The position numbers and the translations under genes are program-made. From the NCBI RefSeq assembly GCF_002217395.1, contig NZ_MUHD01000004.1, forward strand, positions 1 to 64,000: a DNA stretch of 64,000 nt, in the 5' to 3' direction. Source of the stretch: Flavobacterium plurextorum (GTDB lineage Bacteria; Bacteroidota; Bacteroidia; Flavobacteriales; Flavobacteriaceae). A model generated the notes under the pieces. The model had not been told where the DNA came from and searched no databases. It saw nothing but the letters and a program-made list of their open reading frames with translations. This document shows positions 1-8,833 of this stretch, piece by piece; position 1 is the first letter of the stretch, and every line of letters starts with the position of its first letter.

Positions 1-205
1 CACTTAATATGTGTATAATAAAGTTTTTATAATCTACTTAAAATTGAAAAGACACGAATATTTCTCTAGTTTTTTATTATTTCAAATGAATGAATTAAGC
101 GTGAAAAACGATTATAAAATAATCATTATAAACATAACTATATTAAACTTCTGAAATTTGCAGGAAACCGTAAAACATCTCTTTAAATCAATTGCCCTAG
201 CCCTA

Positions 206-226
206 AGAGCACAGGTGCTTTTTTTA
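206..226 (+). terminator. short hairpin with T run
   Basis: The arms AGCA and TGCT (208-211 and 216-219) are followed by seven T residues. The stem is short, so this is a weak intrinsic terminator candidate for a transcript whose gene lies outside the window or for a small RNA. Confidence 0.45.
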
Positions 227-376
227 TGTAAGTGGTAATTTAGTTATAAAAACAAACATCGCATTTAATTTAAATTTATCACCAAGTAAAAACACCTGAT
301 TTACGACAAAAAAACTCAAAATTCTCTTGTCAAAATTCCCAAAAAATAACCACTAGAATTTTCCACAAAAATTTTG

Positions 377-384
377 TAATTTTG
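377..384 (+). promoter_or_regulatory. prfA -7 promoter element
   Basis: TAATTTTG matches the Bacteroidetes -7 consensus TAnnTTTG and lies 25 bp before the prfA start. No TTG is seen at the expected -33 position. Confidence 0.55.
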
Positions 385-408
385 CAGTCCAATAAAAGGA
401 ATTAGAAA

Positions 409-1485
409 ATGTTAGATAGACTTCAATATGTAAAGCAGCGTTTTGATGAGATTTCGGATTTGATTATTCAGCCGGATGTAATTGCTGATCAAAAACGTTA
501 TGTGCAACTCAACCAAGAATATAAAAGCATAAAAGCTTTGGTTGAAAAGAGAGAAGAATACATTCTTGTTTTAGCAAATATTGACGAAGCAAACGAAATT
601 ATTGCTGACGGAAGCGATGCAGATATGGTTGAAATGGCCAAAATGCAGCTAGACGAAGCCAAAGAGCGTTTGCCGCAGCTAGAGGAGGAAATCAAATTTA
701 TGTTGATTCCTAAAGATCCTGAAGATGCTAAAAATGTAATGGTGGAGATTCGCGCGGGAACGGGTGGAGACGAAGCAAGTATTTTTGCAGGAGATTTATT
801 CAGAATGTATACTAAATATTGTGAATCTCAAGGTTGGAGAACTTCGGTTGTAGATATGAACGAAGGAACTTCTGGAGGTTTCAAAGAGGTTATTTTTGAG
901 GTTTCGGGTGAGGATGTTTACGGAACTTTAAAGTTTGAAGCAGGTGTTCACCGTGTACAACGTGTTCCTCAAACAGAAACGCAAGGTCGTGTGCATACAT
1001 CGGCAGCTACTGTTATGGTTTTACCAGAAGCAGAAGAGTTTGATGTACAAATTGATATGAACGATGTTCGTGTAGATTTCTTCTGTTCGTCAGGACCTGG
1101 AGGACAATCGGTGAATACTACGAAATCGGCAGTACGTTTAACGCACATTCCAACAGGATTAGTGGCGCAATGTCAAGATCAGAAATCGCAGCATAAAAAT
1201 AAAGATAAAGCGTTAACGGTTTTACGTTCTCGTTTGTACGAAATGGAATTGGCTAAGAAAGAAGCGGAAGATGCTACAAAACGTACTTCTCAGGTTAGTT
1301 CTGGTGACCGTTCGGCTAAAATTCGTACGTACAACTATGCGCAAGGTCGTGTAACTGATCACCGTGTTGGTTTAACTCTTTACGATTTAGGAAATATCAT
1401 GAATGGTGATATTCATAAAATTGTTGCCGAGCTTCAGTTGGTTAACAATATGGAGAAATTGAAAGAAGCTTCGGAGGTTTTTTAA
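409..1485 (+). CDS. prfA: peptide chain release factor 1
   Basis: Class I release factor that reads UAA and UAG in the ribosomal A site and triggers hydrolysis of peptidyl-tRNA in the cytoplasm. The 358 residues match the usual RF1 length. The peptidyl-hydrolysis motif GGQ is at residues 231-233 within GPGGQSVN. The codon-recognition tripeptide region reads P-Q-T (187-189) inside [15 protein letters not shown], where the E. coli protein has P-A-T. The start is supported by the promoter element 25 bp upstream. It is a single-gene unit followed by a hairpin near 1567. Identification is secure; the PQT variant is probably usual in this phylum, which I infer rather than know. Confidence 0.97.
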   Translation: MLDRLQYVKQRFDEISDLIIQPDVIADQKRYVQLNQEYKSIKALVEKREEYILVLANIDEANEIIADGSDADMVEMAKMQLDEAKERLPQLEEEIKFMLIPKDPEDAKNVMVEIRAGTGGDEASIFAGDLFRMYTKYCESQGWRTSVVDMNEGTSGGFKEVIFEVSGEDVYGTLKFEAGVHRVQRVPQTETQGRVHTSAATVMVLPEAEEFDVQIDMNDVRVDFFCSSGPGGQSVNTTKSAVRLTHIPTGLVAQCQDQKSQHKNKDKALTVLRSRLYEMELAKKEAEDATKRTSQVSSGDRSAKIRTYNYAQGRVTDHRVGLTLYDLGNIMNGDIHKIVAELQLVNNMEKLKEASEVF

Positions 1486-1917
1486 TCTGAGGTTAAAAAA
1501 GGTACAGAGGTACAAAGATGCAGAGGTTTTAAGGTTTTCTCTCTTTGAACTTATACTATATTAAAAGTCGAACAATATGTTCGGCTTTTTTTTTGTAATA
1601 AATCGAGTAATTCTTATTTGTATATAGCCAATGATTTCAACCATTGGGACGCAATGTATTTACAATTCATTTTTCATAACCAATTTTTTACAAATCATTT
1701 CCCGTAATACAGCTCCCGAAATATCTTGCATAGTTTCAATCATGAGCAATATTTTGGTTTTTCTCAATTCTAAGAAAAATCTTAAAACCTTTGATTTTCT
1801 GCATCTTTGGCTCTTTGTTCGTTAGAAAAAAAGTTTTTTTTTAACATTTTTCTTTTAATATTTGTGTGCCTTTTCAACCATAAAAGGTGTAACTAACCAA
1901 TTGTTTAAAACTAATTT
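1486..1917. other. intergenic region with simple repeats
   Basis: The region holds a GGTACAGAGGTACAAAG-type repeat (about 1500-1545) and its inverted relative (about 1780-1822). This is the family of caaagg/ttcaaag repeats seen at several gene ends in this window. A 64-codon reading frame between 1631 and 1825 has no family resemblance and consists partly of this repeat, so it is not called. Confidence 0.5.
1566..1592 (+). terminator. terminator downstream of prfA
   Basis: The arms AGTCGAAC and GTTCGGCT (with G-T pairing) around a short AATAT loop are followed by a run of T residues. It lies about 80 bp after the prfA stop. Confidence 0.65.
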
Positions 1918-3249
1918 ATGAAGAGAACTTTACTATTATTTTGCTTCTTTGGAAGCTTTTTTTATGTCCAAGGACAATCGTATTTTGGATTTCGGGATGA
2001 TAATTATGCAGGAATTCAAGGTGTGTTATTTAACCCGTCGGCTGTGGTCGATTCTAAATACAAAGTTGATATTAATGTGTTTTCGGCTAGTGCAACCGGA
2101 CAGAATGATTTGTATGGAGTTAATTTTGCCGAGATTTTAGATGGCAGTTTTGATTTGCAAAGAGACGGAAAGAAGAATATTAAAGCGAATAATAAAGGGA
2201 ATTTTAATGTCGATATTTTAGGTCCGTCCGTTATGTTCAATATTACTCCCGCTCACAGCGTTGCACTTTTTACGCGTGTTCGAAGTGTAACCAATGTTGT
2301 CGATGTAAATGGTCAACTTGTTGATGAGGTAAATAAAGATCTAGATGTTTCAAATAGTTTTTTAATAACTGGAGGAAATCCAAATGCTGTTACCAATTCG
2401 TGGGCAGAGATTGGAGCCAGTTATGGTACAGTTTTACTTGATGAAGAAGAACATTTTATAAAAGGCGGTGTTACGCTGAAATACTTGCTGGCAGGAGTAA
2501 ATGGTTACATCAACGGAAATAATTTGAGTGTTGCTTTTAATAAAAACAATGTAAATCCGGCTTTGAGTGAATATTACTCAACGGGAACATTAAAAACAGC
2601 GGCAAGTTATGACTATCAAAATGGTAATGATCCTAAGTTTGATGGAACTTCGGCTGGTGTGGGCGTTGATTTAGGATTTACTTATGAATATCGTACCAAT
2701 TGCCATACTTGCAGAGGAAATCGATATAAGTTTAAAACTGCAGTTTCTATAACAGATATTGGAAAGCTTAATTATAAAAATATGGTCGAGAACACGTACG
2801 ATTTGTCAGGAAGAGTTACGCAGGATGATATTGATAATGCCGATAATATTTTTGAATTCTTTGATGCCAATTATGTAAAAACAGCATCACGAAAAGGAAT
2901 GCAGGCCAATTTACCAACTGCTTTACACACCAATTTTGACTGGAATATTAATAATAAGTTTTATCTGAATTTAAGCGGAGATTTTGGATTGGTTGATGCT
3001 AAAAAAACAAACGGAACTGCAATTGCCAATTCGGTTACATTTACGCCTAGATTTGAAGACGGAAAATTTAGTTTTTACGTTCCTGTGACTTGGATGGAAT
3101 ATGGCGGAACGCAAGTTGGAACTGGTTTTAGAGCCGGCCCATTATTTATAGGTTCAGGATCATTAATCAGCAATTTATTTTCAAACAATTCTAAAGGTTG
3201 CAACCTTTATGTGGGCTTGAAATTTCCTATTTATCAAAATTATAATTAA
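1918..3249 (+). CDS. DUF5723 family outer-membrane protein
   Basis: Probable outer-membrane protein of unknown function. It opens with a signal peptide (MKRTLLLFCFFGSFFYVQGQ) and continues as alternating short beta strands typical of Bacteroidetes porin-like proteins. The early motif FGFRDDNYAGIQGVLFNPSAV (asparagine-proline-serine after the first strand) is what I associate with the DUF5723 family. Strand-rich segments run to the C-terminus, which ends in aromatic and aliphatic residues near LYVGLKFPIY. A CHTCRGNRYKFK segment near residue 260 holds two cysteines, perhaps a disulfide. It stands alone between terminators. The family name is from memory of the N-terminal pattern; function is not known. 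Confidence 0.7.
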   Translation: MKRTLLLFCFFGSFFYVQGQSYFGFRDDNYAGIQGVLFNPSAVVDSKYKVDINVFSASATGQNDLYGVNFAEILDGSFDLQRDGKKNIKANNKGNFNVDILGPSVMFNITPAHSVALFTRVRSVTNVVDVNGQLVDEVNKDLDVSNSFLITGGNPNAVTNSWAEIGASYGTVLLDEEEHFIKGGVTLKYLLAGVNGYINGNNLSVAFNKNNVNPALSEYYSTGTLKTAASYDYQNGNDPKFDGTSAGVGVDLGFTYEYRTNCHTCRGNRYKFKTAVSITDIGKLNYKNMVENTYDLSGRVTQDDIDNADNIFEFFDANYVKTASRKGMQANLPTALHTNFDWNINNKFYLNLSGDFGLVDAKKTNGTAIANSVTFTPRFEDGKFSFYVPVTWMEYGGTQVGTGFRAGPLFIGSGSLISNLFSNNSKGCNLYVGLKFPIYQNYN

Positions 3250-3677
3250 AGGGGCTGAGATACTCAGGTTCTGAGGTTTTTTTTTGAGGTGCAAAGGTGC
3301 AAAGGTGTAGAGGCACAAAGGCTTTTTTTTTCCTGAGATGTATTTTAGAGAATAAAAAAGCGCGAGTTTCACTTTTGTGAAACTCGCGCTTTTGGGTTAA
3401 GATAAGTTTAAGTTTTTAAGAAAAAAACTTAGAATCTCAGTACCTTAAAGCCTAAGAATCTTAGCACCTTAACTATAGTGATGTATTAACCGTTTAATCA
3501 TTTGTTATAATTTAAAACGTATAAACAAGTTAGATACCTAAAAATACTCTTGTAAATTCAAAACATTTATATAGGGTAGAGTAGATGTTCACACTATTTT
3601 TGATTATTATTTCATTTAACTTTTCCATAATCATATGTATTAAGTTAGACAATCACTCTTTATGATGGTTCATTATG
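3250..3677. other. intergenic region with hairpin and repeats
   Basis: Between convergent genes. It contains a run of AGGTGCAAAGG-like repeats (about 3287-3320), a strong hairpin at 3356-3396, and CTTAGAATCTCAGTACCTTAA-like repeats (about 3428-3470). No gene is visible. Confidence 0.55.
3359..3393. terminator. bidirectional hairpin terminator
   Basis: The perfect inverted repeat AAGCGCGAGTTTCAC / GTGAAACTCGCGCTT with a loop of about five bases is flanked by A and T residues. It can end transcription of the DUF5723 gene and of the minus-strand operon. Confidence 0.8.
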
Positions 3678-4034
3678 TCATGATTCCTCTTTTGCTGTTT
3701 CACGTGAGGGTTCATGTGGTTTCGAAACTAAATTGGTTACAACAAGCTGCAACAATGATCCGAAGATGCTTTTAAATGTTGAAGGGGTTTTTCCTACTAC
3801 GAGTTTTTTAGCTAGAAAACCAATTCCAATACTAATCGCTGATTGCGCCAAATGACTTTTGAAACCAATTGTTTCATTGATTTCTTCAACCGTATTCCTA
3901 ATTAGATTAATGGGTTTTAAGTTATCTTTAATATCCTCGATTTCTTCTTTAATAGAATGCCATTCAGTACCTTGTCTGTTTTCGAGCTGTTGTATTTTCT
4001 GATTCAATTCATCAATAGTGTAAATAGCCTCCAT
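3678..4034 (-). CDS. small protein, third gene of YtxH/holin-like operon
   Basis: Unrecognised 118-residue protein. The N-terminal half is charged and helical (QKIQQLENRQG, IKEEIEDIKDNL), likely a coiled coil. The C-terminal half has an alanine/glycine/isoleucine-rich hydrophobic stretch (SAISIGIGFLAKKLV) followed by a second hydrophobic helix, so it is probably membrane associated. It starts 31 bp after the holin-like gene and is surely in its operon. By position it resembles the third gene (yqjK) of the E. coli yqjDEK set. That parallel is inference; no sequence similarity is claimed. Confidence 0.6.
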   Translation of the reverse strand: MEAIYTIDELNQKIQQLENRQGTEWHSIKEEIEDIKDNLKPINLIRNTVEEINETIGFKSHLAQSAISIGIGFLAKKLVVGKTPSTFKSIFGSLLQLVVTNLVSKPHEPSRETAKEES

Positions 4035-4065
4035 AGTAGTCTTTTTTAGTTATTAATGGAATAAA

Positions 4066-4425
4066 TCAGTTTTTAGTTTCTTTTAGAATACTGGAAACAA
4101 TTGTATTTCCAATTGGAGTTTTAATTAAAGTATGGTGCATTTTGTGAATCACAATGGCGACAATTAAATAAAAAAGTGCCATAATAAAAAAGCCATAATA
4201 ATATTCTCCAAGTTCTTTTCCAATCCATAAACTAATACCAATATTTAGAAACAAGGAAAAAAATGCAACAACAACCGCAACCGCAATCTTTGATGTGAGT
4301 GTTGAAACTACATCTGCCACAGACGATACCGTTTTAAGTTTTAGTAATTCTAAACTCGTTTTGGTATAATTTTCGGCTTTTTCATAAAGATTTAGGTCCT
4401 CATTTGTTGTTGCATTTGGTTCCAT
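4066..4425 (-). CDS. holin-superfamily-like membrane protein
   Basis: Inner-membrane protein of 119 residues with two predicted membrane helices: IAVAVVVAFFSLFLNIGISLWIG near residue 50 and a segment at about 80-95 (YYGFFIMALFYLIVAIVIH). It is preceded by an amphipathic N-terminal helix (TSLELLKLKTVSSVADVVS). This is the layout of the YqjE/phage-holin-3_6 family, which in proteobacteria is a stress-induced membrane protein rather than a real phage holin. It lies between the YtxH gene (33 bp gap) and the third small gene (31 bp gap). No phage genes are nearby. Confidence 0.65.
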   Translation of the reverse strand: MEPNATTNEDLNLYEKAENYTKTSLELLKLKTVSSVADVVSTLTSKIAVAVVVAFFSLFLNIGISLWIGKELGEYYYGFFIMALFYLIVAIVIHKMHHTLIKTPIGNTIVSSILKETKN

Positions 4426-4458
4426 GATATTGGTATTTATGGTTTGAAAGAATCACTT

Positions 4459-4743
4459 TTAGTAATTTGATTTTGCAGATTTAGCTTCGTCTTTTAAAGC
4501 ATTAAAGTCTTCTTTTGCTTCATTAAACTTTGCTTTTCCTTCTTGAATAATCTCTTTACCGTTTGAAGTGATTGTGTGTACAACGCCGTCAAATTTATGT
4601 TTGATATTATCGCCGTAGTCTCTTGATTTATCTTTGATTTTTTTTCTAGTATTTGAGCCTTTATCTGGTGCAAATAATACTCCTAATAATGCTCCTGCCG
4701 CAGCAGCTCCAACAATTCCTAAAATGGTGTTACTCGTTTTCAT
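4459..4743 (-). CDS. YtxH domain stress protein
   Basis: A 94-residue protein with one N-terminal glycine/alanine-rich membrane helix (ILGIVGAAAAGALLGVLFAPDKG) and a long charged helix of lysine- and glutamate-rich repeats. This is the classic YtxH/GvpP pattern (GAxxGLLxAPxxG followed by R/K-K). Such proteins are induced by general or osmotic stress and sit in the inner membrane with a cytoplasmic helical tail. It is the first gene of a three-gene minus-strand operon with the holin-like and coiled-coil proteins. Confidence 0.85.
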   Translation of the reverse strand: MKTSNTILGIVGAAAAGALLGVLFAPDKGSNTRKKIKDKSRDYGDNIKHKFDGVVHTITSNGKEIIQEGKAKFNEAKEDFNALKDEAKSAKSNY

Positions 4744-4872
4744 AATAATTGAATTTTAGTGATTAATATATTTAATTTAAAAAGGGTTCATTTTTTACGT
4801 TTCCAGCCTTTAAAAAGTCTTTAGTATTTATATCTTCATTATTAAAATAGCTGCCAATAAAATGGCAAACTA

Positions 4873-5445
4873 TTAGTTTATTTCTTTTTTCAGGTTGAGT
4901 TCCGTTTCTCTTAAAAGATCAAATTGTTCAGGTAAATAGGTCAATACTAATTTTAAAATAGTTTTGTCATTTGTTTCTTTAGAGATCGATTCCAGTAATT
5001 CGATTTGTTCTTCCAAATATTGTTTCATCAACTTTAAATAAACAGTGTCAAAATCAAAAGCATTTACGTTAACCAGATTGTAAGTGTCTCTTCGATGCGG
5101 CGCATCTATTTCGGATATAATAATGAGCCTTTTAGTCGCTAATTCATTTACATCTTCTAATAACCGATTTTGCTGTCTTTCGATTTTCAAACTCAAAATT
5201 GCTATTGAACTTTCTGAACTTTTTTGTTGTGCAATCTTACTTTTTGAAATAATTGCTTTACTTACATTAGCAGTAGCTATAAAAAAAAAGGCTTCCGTTT
5301 CTTCCTTTTCATTTTTTGCAAAAGTTTCATTTTTCTTCAATGTCGTTTCAATTGGATTATTTTTTTTGCATGATGAAACACAAATGATAATCAAAAAAAA
5401 ACACACTTTAAAAAATGCTCCCTTTAGTATAGGTATTGCTCTCAT
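4873..5445 (-). CDS. DUF4142-like lipoprotein
   Basis: A 190-residue predicted lipoprotein: the N-terminal hydrophobic segment ends in IICVSSC, giving a lipobox cysteine near residue 26. The mature part is all-helical, with FFFIATANVSKAIISKSKIAQQKS and VNELATKRLII, which resembles the four-helix DUF4142 (ferritin-like) pattern of Bacteroidetes stress lipoproteins. The usual histidines of ferritin-like iron sites are scarce, so metal binding is doubtful. It lies 129 bp upstream of the YtxH gene on the same strand and may be in the same stress regulon. The family call is moderate. Confidence 0.55.
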   Translation of the reverse strand: MRAIPILKGAFFKVCFFLIIICVSSCKKNNPIETTLKKNETFAKNEKEETEAFFFIATANVSKAIISKSKIAQQKSSESSIAILSLKIERQQNRLLEDVNELATKRLIIISEIDAPHRRDTYNLVNVNAFDFDTVYLKLMKQYLEEQIELLESISKETNDKTILKLVLTYLPEQFDLLRETELNLKKEIN

Positions 5446-5590
5446 TATTACTTCATAAAGTATTATATTACAAAGTTGGCGAGGAATAGTGTATTTTGCT
5501 TTACACCATAAAAAAGAAACGTTATATAATTCCCATAAAGAAATTATATAACGTTATTTCGCAGTGCTTTAAGTTGTGTTTTTTGAAAGA

Positions 5591-7375
5591 TTAATCAGGA
5601 AGAAAAATGGTAAAAACCGAACCCTTATCCGGCTCGCTGTCTGCCATAATAAAGCCTTTATGATTGTCGACAATTTTTTTACAGATTGCCAAACCAATTC
5701 CGGTTCCAGGATAATCTGTTTTTGAATGTAAACGTTGAAATAATATAAAAATAGTGTCTTTAAATTGAGGATCAAATCCCATTCCATTATCCGTAAAAGT
5801 AATCTTGTGGTATTTTTTTACATTTTGATCCAGCAATTCAGGATAATCTTCAGAAAGTACTTTAGTGCTCTCAATTACAATTTCGGGAGTAACATTAGGT
5901 TTGCTGTACTTTAATGAATTTCCAATTAAATTGATAAAAAGCTGTTCTATTTGATACGGAATCACAGATAATTTTGGCAGTTTTGAAACCGTAATAACCG
6001 CTTTTTTATCCTCGATAATTTCTGTTAATTCAGCTTCAGCATTTTGAAGCAATTCATTTAACTGCGATTTTATAAACTCTTTTTTAGTCGTATTTGTTCT
6101 TGAAAATAAAAGCAGATCATCAATTAAAACACGCATTCTTTTGGCCGAAATCTGAATTTTAGTAATGTAATCATTGGCGCTTTGAGACATTACAGCCTTG
6201 TCAGCATCAGAAATTCTCGAAATAAAAGTTTGGATTTTCCTCAATGGTTCCTGCAAATCATGACTGGCAACATGGTTAAAAGAAGCCAGTTCTTTATTGC
6301 TTTTTTCTAATTCTTTATTACGTTCCTGTAATTCGATATTCAACAGATGCTCATCAGTAATATCAAAATTGATTCCCAGTAAAATTTTACTTCCCTGTTG
6401 ATCCGTTAATAATTTTCCTGTTGACTTAAAATATCGGACTTCGCGGCTTGGAAGTAAGATTTTATAATAAACAAAAGGAAGACGTCCGTTGTTTATGATT
6501 CCTTCAATAGAATTAGCAACCGTTTCTTTATCATCAGGATGAACAAAATTTAAAAAAGTATCTTTTTCAGGTACAAATGAACCTGGCTCATAACCTAATA
6601 ATCGAAATTGATTATCAGAATAATCGATTTTATTGGAGTCTAAATCCCATTGCCACGTGCTGAATTTACCAATTGTTTCAGATTGAGCTATTAAACCGCT
6701 GGAAATTAAGAGTTTCTTATTGAAAATTTTCAAACGCTCGAAATCTTTGCTTATTTGTCTGTAAGCCAGTAAAATAAAGCTCATAGCGACTAAGAATAAT
6801 GAAATAGAAAAAAGCGGACTTAAAGATATTTCGGCATCATAGATTTTCAGCCTTTTGTTTAAGTATTTTTTCTCCATATCATTCATTTCGTCAACCTTAA
6901 AACGAATGTTTTCCATCAGGATTCGACCGCCAAACATATGATTGTCAAGTCTGCGTTTATCGTATGTTTTAGGATCGCTGTATTTTAAGCAGTTTTCAAA
7001 CGAAACGAAACGTTGAATAATTAGCTTAAAAAGTTTACGAAGGTTTTCCTGCTGTACAGGATTATCAGCCGTTAATTTTCGTAACGTGATAAAGGAAGTG
7101 TTTACTTTATCACGCGAATAAATATAAGGTGTTAAAAATCGTGCATTTCTAGTAATAATATAACCTCGCTGACCCGTTTCGGCATCTTTAATCGCCGACA
7201 TTAAACGCTCCAGCTGAATATTTATCTCATAAGTATGCATAACAAGCTTACTCGATTCGTTTAAATCTTGATTGTGCTTGTATGCAATAGAGGAAAGAAA
7301 TAACAGAATGAAAACTGCGATTACAAAAATAACTCTCAAAGAGTTTGAAGAATTAAAATTTGGGATCCATTTCAT
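5591..7375 (-). CDS. CHASE3-PAS sensor histidine kinase
   Basis: Membrane sensor kinase of 594 residues. In order: membrane helix near 10-30, periplasmic CHASE3 domain (about 38-175; DAETGQRGYIITRNARFL is typical), second membrane helix (about 185-205), PAS domain (about 235-345, ending GINFDITDEH), a short coiled coil (LQERNKELEKSNKELASF), HisKA with the phospho-acceptor in ASHDLQEPLRK (His372), and HATPase with NLIGNSLKYS, DNGMGFDP and GTGIGLAICKKIV. The H-box is of the phytochrome-like HDLQEPLR class. It is the last gene of an AraC-response regulator-kinase operon (10 bp gap), so its partner is likely the adjacent single-domain regulator. The ligand is unknown. Confidence 0.93.
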   Translation of the reverse strand: MKWIPNFNSSNSLRVIFVIAVFILLFLSSIAYKHNQDLNESSKLVMHTYEINIQLERLMSAIKDAETGQRGYIITRNARFLTPYIYSRDKVNTSFITLRKLTADNPVQQENLRKLFKLIIQRFVSFENCLKYSDPKTYDKRRLDNHMFGGRILMENIRFKVDEMNDMEKKYLNKRLKIYDAEISLSPLFSISLFLVAMSFILLAYRQISKDFERLKIFNKKLLISSGLIAQSETIGKFSTWQWDLDSNKIDYSDNQFRLLGYEPGSFVPEKDTFLNFVHPDDKETVANSIEGIINNGRLPFVYYKILLPSREVRYFKSTGKLLTDQQGSKILLGINFDITDEHLLNIELQERNKELEKSNKELASFNHVASHDLQEPLRKIQTFISRISDADKAVMSQSANDYITKIQISAKRMRVLIDDLLLFSRTNTTKKEFIKSQLNELLQNAEAELTEIIEDKKAVITVSKLPKLSVIPYQIEQLFINLIGNSLKYSKPNVTPEIVIESTKVLSEDYPELLDQNVKKYHKITFTDNGMGFDPQFKDTIFILFQRLHSKTDYPGTGIGLAICKKIVDNHKGFIMADSEPDKGSVFTIFLPD

Positions 7376-7385
7376 TGATGTACAA

Positions 7386-7832
7386 TTATTTTAGACGCAG
7401 TAAAAAATTATCACGATTTAATCCTGATGTATGATAGTGCCAGTTTACAGTCACAACTTCGTTAATTATTTTTTTAAGCGTATTAAAATCGCTTGGTTTT
7501 TTAATGTAAATATTGGCACCTTGAATAAAAGTATCTTCAATATCTTCTTCAGATGATGAAGTTGAATAAATGGCGATAATAATGTTTTTAAGATGTTCTG
7601 TTTTTTTGATTTCGATCAAACATTCTTTTCCTGTTTTTTTAGGCATATTCAAATCGAGAAATAAAATATCTGGAATTTTAGTATTTGGGTTCATCAAATG
7701 ATCCATTAACTGCATTCCGTCATGAACAAAATTTACGTTGGTTTGTACTTTTACTTCTTCGAAAGCATCCTTAAAAAAAAGACGATCATCTTCATCATCA
7801 TCTGCAAGTAAAATATGTAATGCGTTTTGCAT
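7386..7832 (-). CDS. single-domain response regulator
   Basis: A CheY-like receiver without an output domain (148 residues). The acidic pocket is D11-D12-D13, the phospho-acceptor is Asp60 in DILFLDLNMPKKTGKE, and the conserved lysine is in YIKKPSDF. The NMPKKTGKE sequence and length match the Rcp1-like receivers that pair with HDLQEPLR-type kinases. It is translated just before the kinase gene (10 bp gap) and just after the AraC gene (13 bp gap), so the three are one operon. With no output domain, it probably acts by protein contact or as a phosphate relay. Confidence 0.92.
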   Translation of the reverse strand: MQNALHILLADDDEDDRLFFKDAFEEVKVQTNVNFVHDGMQLMDHLMNPNTKIPDILFLDLNMPKKTGKECLIEIKKTEHLKNIIIAIYSTSSSEEDIEDTFIQGANIYIKKPSDFNTLKKIINEVVTVNWHYHTSGLNRDNFLLRLK

Positions 7833-7845
7833 TTTTATGTGGTAT

Positions 7846-8412
7846 TTAGTTTTGTTTTAAATTTTCTCTTCGTTTCTTAATTATTCGCTGAAAAGCTGAT
7901 GGCGTAATGCCGGTTGTGTTTTTAAATTGTGTGCTTAAATGTGCAACACTTGAATAATTTAATAAGAACGCGATTTCTGTTAAGCTCATTTCGTTAATAA
8001 TAATTAACTGTTTTGCTCTTTCAATTTTTTGTAAAATGATGAAGTTTTCAATAGAAGAATAAGTCACTTCAGAGAAAACGTTCGATAAATATCCGTAGCT
8101 ATGATTTAGTTTTTCTGCTAAGAAAACGGAACTTTTATAATTGTTATTGTCTTCCATGAAAACAAGCTCAATTATAGCATCTTTAATTTTTTGAACTAAA
8201 ACACTTTTTTGATTTTCAACAACTTCAAATCCGCAAGGGCTTAAATTGTTTTTTAAAGCTTCGAGTGCATCAGAATCTAGACTATCATCAACTTCGATTT
8301 CTCCAAAACCCAAAGTAGTAAAATTTATATTTTGCTGCTCGAGATTTTGCTTCAGATAAAGAGAGCAAATGGTGTTAATGTCAAACTTTATAAACAGTTT
8401 CATTTTATACAA
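7846..8412 (-). CDS. AraC-family regulator, short form
   Basis: A 188-residue DNA-binding protein with a C-terminal double helix-turn-helix (about 95-180; IERAKQLIIINEMSLTEIAFLLNYSSVAHLSTQFKN then GITPSAFQRI). The N-terminal 75 residues form a small alpha/beta unit (MKLFIKFDINTICSLYLKQNL, FGEIEVDD), not the usual cupin sensor. Met4 (8403) is an alternative start. It leads the operon containing the receiver and kinase, so it may be the output or the autoregulator of that signalling unit; that is inference. The gene and family are clear. Confidence 0.88.
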   Translation of the reverse strand: MYKMKLFIKFDINTICSLYLKQNLEQQNINFTTLGFGEIEVDDSLDSDALEALKNNLSPCGFEVVENQKSVLVQKIKDAIIELVFMEDNNNYKSSVFLAEKLNHSYGYLSNVFSEVTYSSIENFIILQKIERAKQLIIINEMSLTEIAFLLNYSSVAHLSTQFKNTTGITPSAFQRIIKKRRENLKQN

Positions 8413-8833
8413 ATTTGGTTAAAGATAATTAATTTATTTTGGCTTATAGTCTTTCTTACTCGTTGTATTAAGGAAATATTAACGTATAAAAACTAAATTT
8501 TCAAAAAAATACCGTCTAATATTTTGCTACTAGACGGTACTTCTGATCGAATAAGAAAGTTTCATAATTCTGACAGGATTTGATAAAATTCTTTTTTTCC
8601 TGTATTTGCTAAAGTTTTTGGTACGTCGCAACTTTTATCTTTAGCAAAAATTAAATCATCAACGGTCAGAAAAGCATTTTAATACTTCAGATTCTGTTTT
8701 ATTCAACCAAGCCTTTTTATTTCTGTAAATAGAATGTGGGGTCCTTTTTACATGGTAAAGTTGCCTATTAATATTGAGTTTCGTGTTATATTTATTTTGG
8801 AAATCGTTGCATAATTCACATTTCAAGCTTTTT
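8413..8833. other. intergenic region with possible decayed coding fragments
   Basis: Holds a terminator (8508-8540) and, on the minus strand, two short out-of-phase stretches with protein-like composition. One reads ...KKAWLNKTESEVLKCF (about 8680-8740) and the other ...LTVDDLIFAKDKSCDVPKT (about 8552-8665). Each lacks a convincing start and they are in different frames. They could be the remains of one small gene broken by a frameshift downstream of dps. Confidence 0.3.
8500..8540 (-). terminator. minus-strand terminator
   Basis: Perfect 8-bp stem ACCGTCTA / TAGACGGT with a 12-base loop. On the minus strand it is followed by a T-rich tail (A run at 8502-8509 on the plus strand). It ends transcripts coming from dps or from the fragment region. 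Confidence 0.75.

Larger units (their letters stand above)
1..408. other. intergenic region upstream of prfA
   Basis: No open reading frame worth calling is visible here. The stretch is AT-rich except for a GC-richer string around 190-220 (AATTGCCCTAGCCCT followed by a short hairpin and a T run). This looks like the 3' end of a transcript coming from the left, possibly a small RNA. The prfA promoter lies at the right end. Confidence 0.5.

Noticed and set aside
1631..1825. Small gene after prfA
   Set aside because: Composition and overlap with a flavobacterial tail repeat; no ribosome-binding site or family resemblance.
4066..4425. Phage holin / prophage remnant
   Set aside because: Two-helix stress-type membrane protein in a YtxH operon; no phage genes, integrase or attachment sites in the area.
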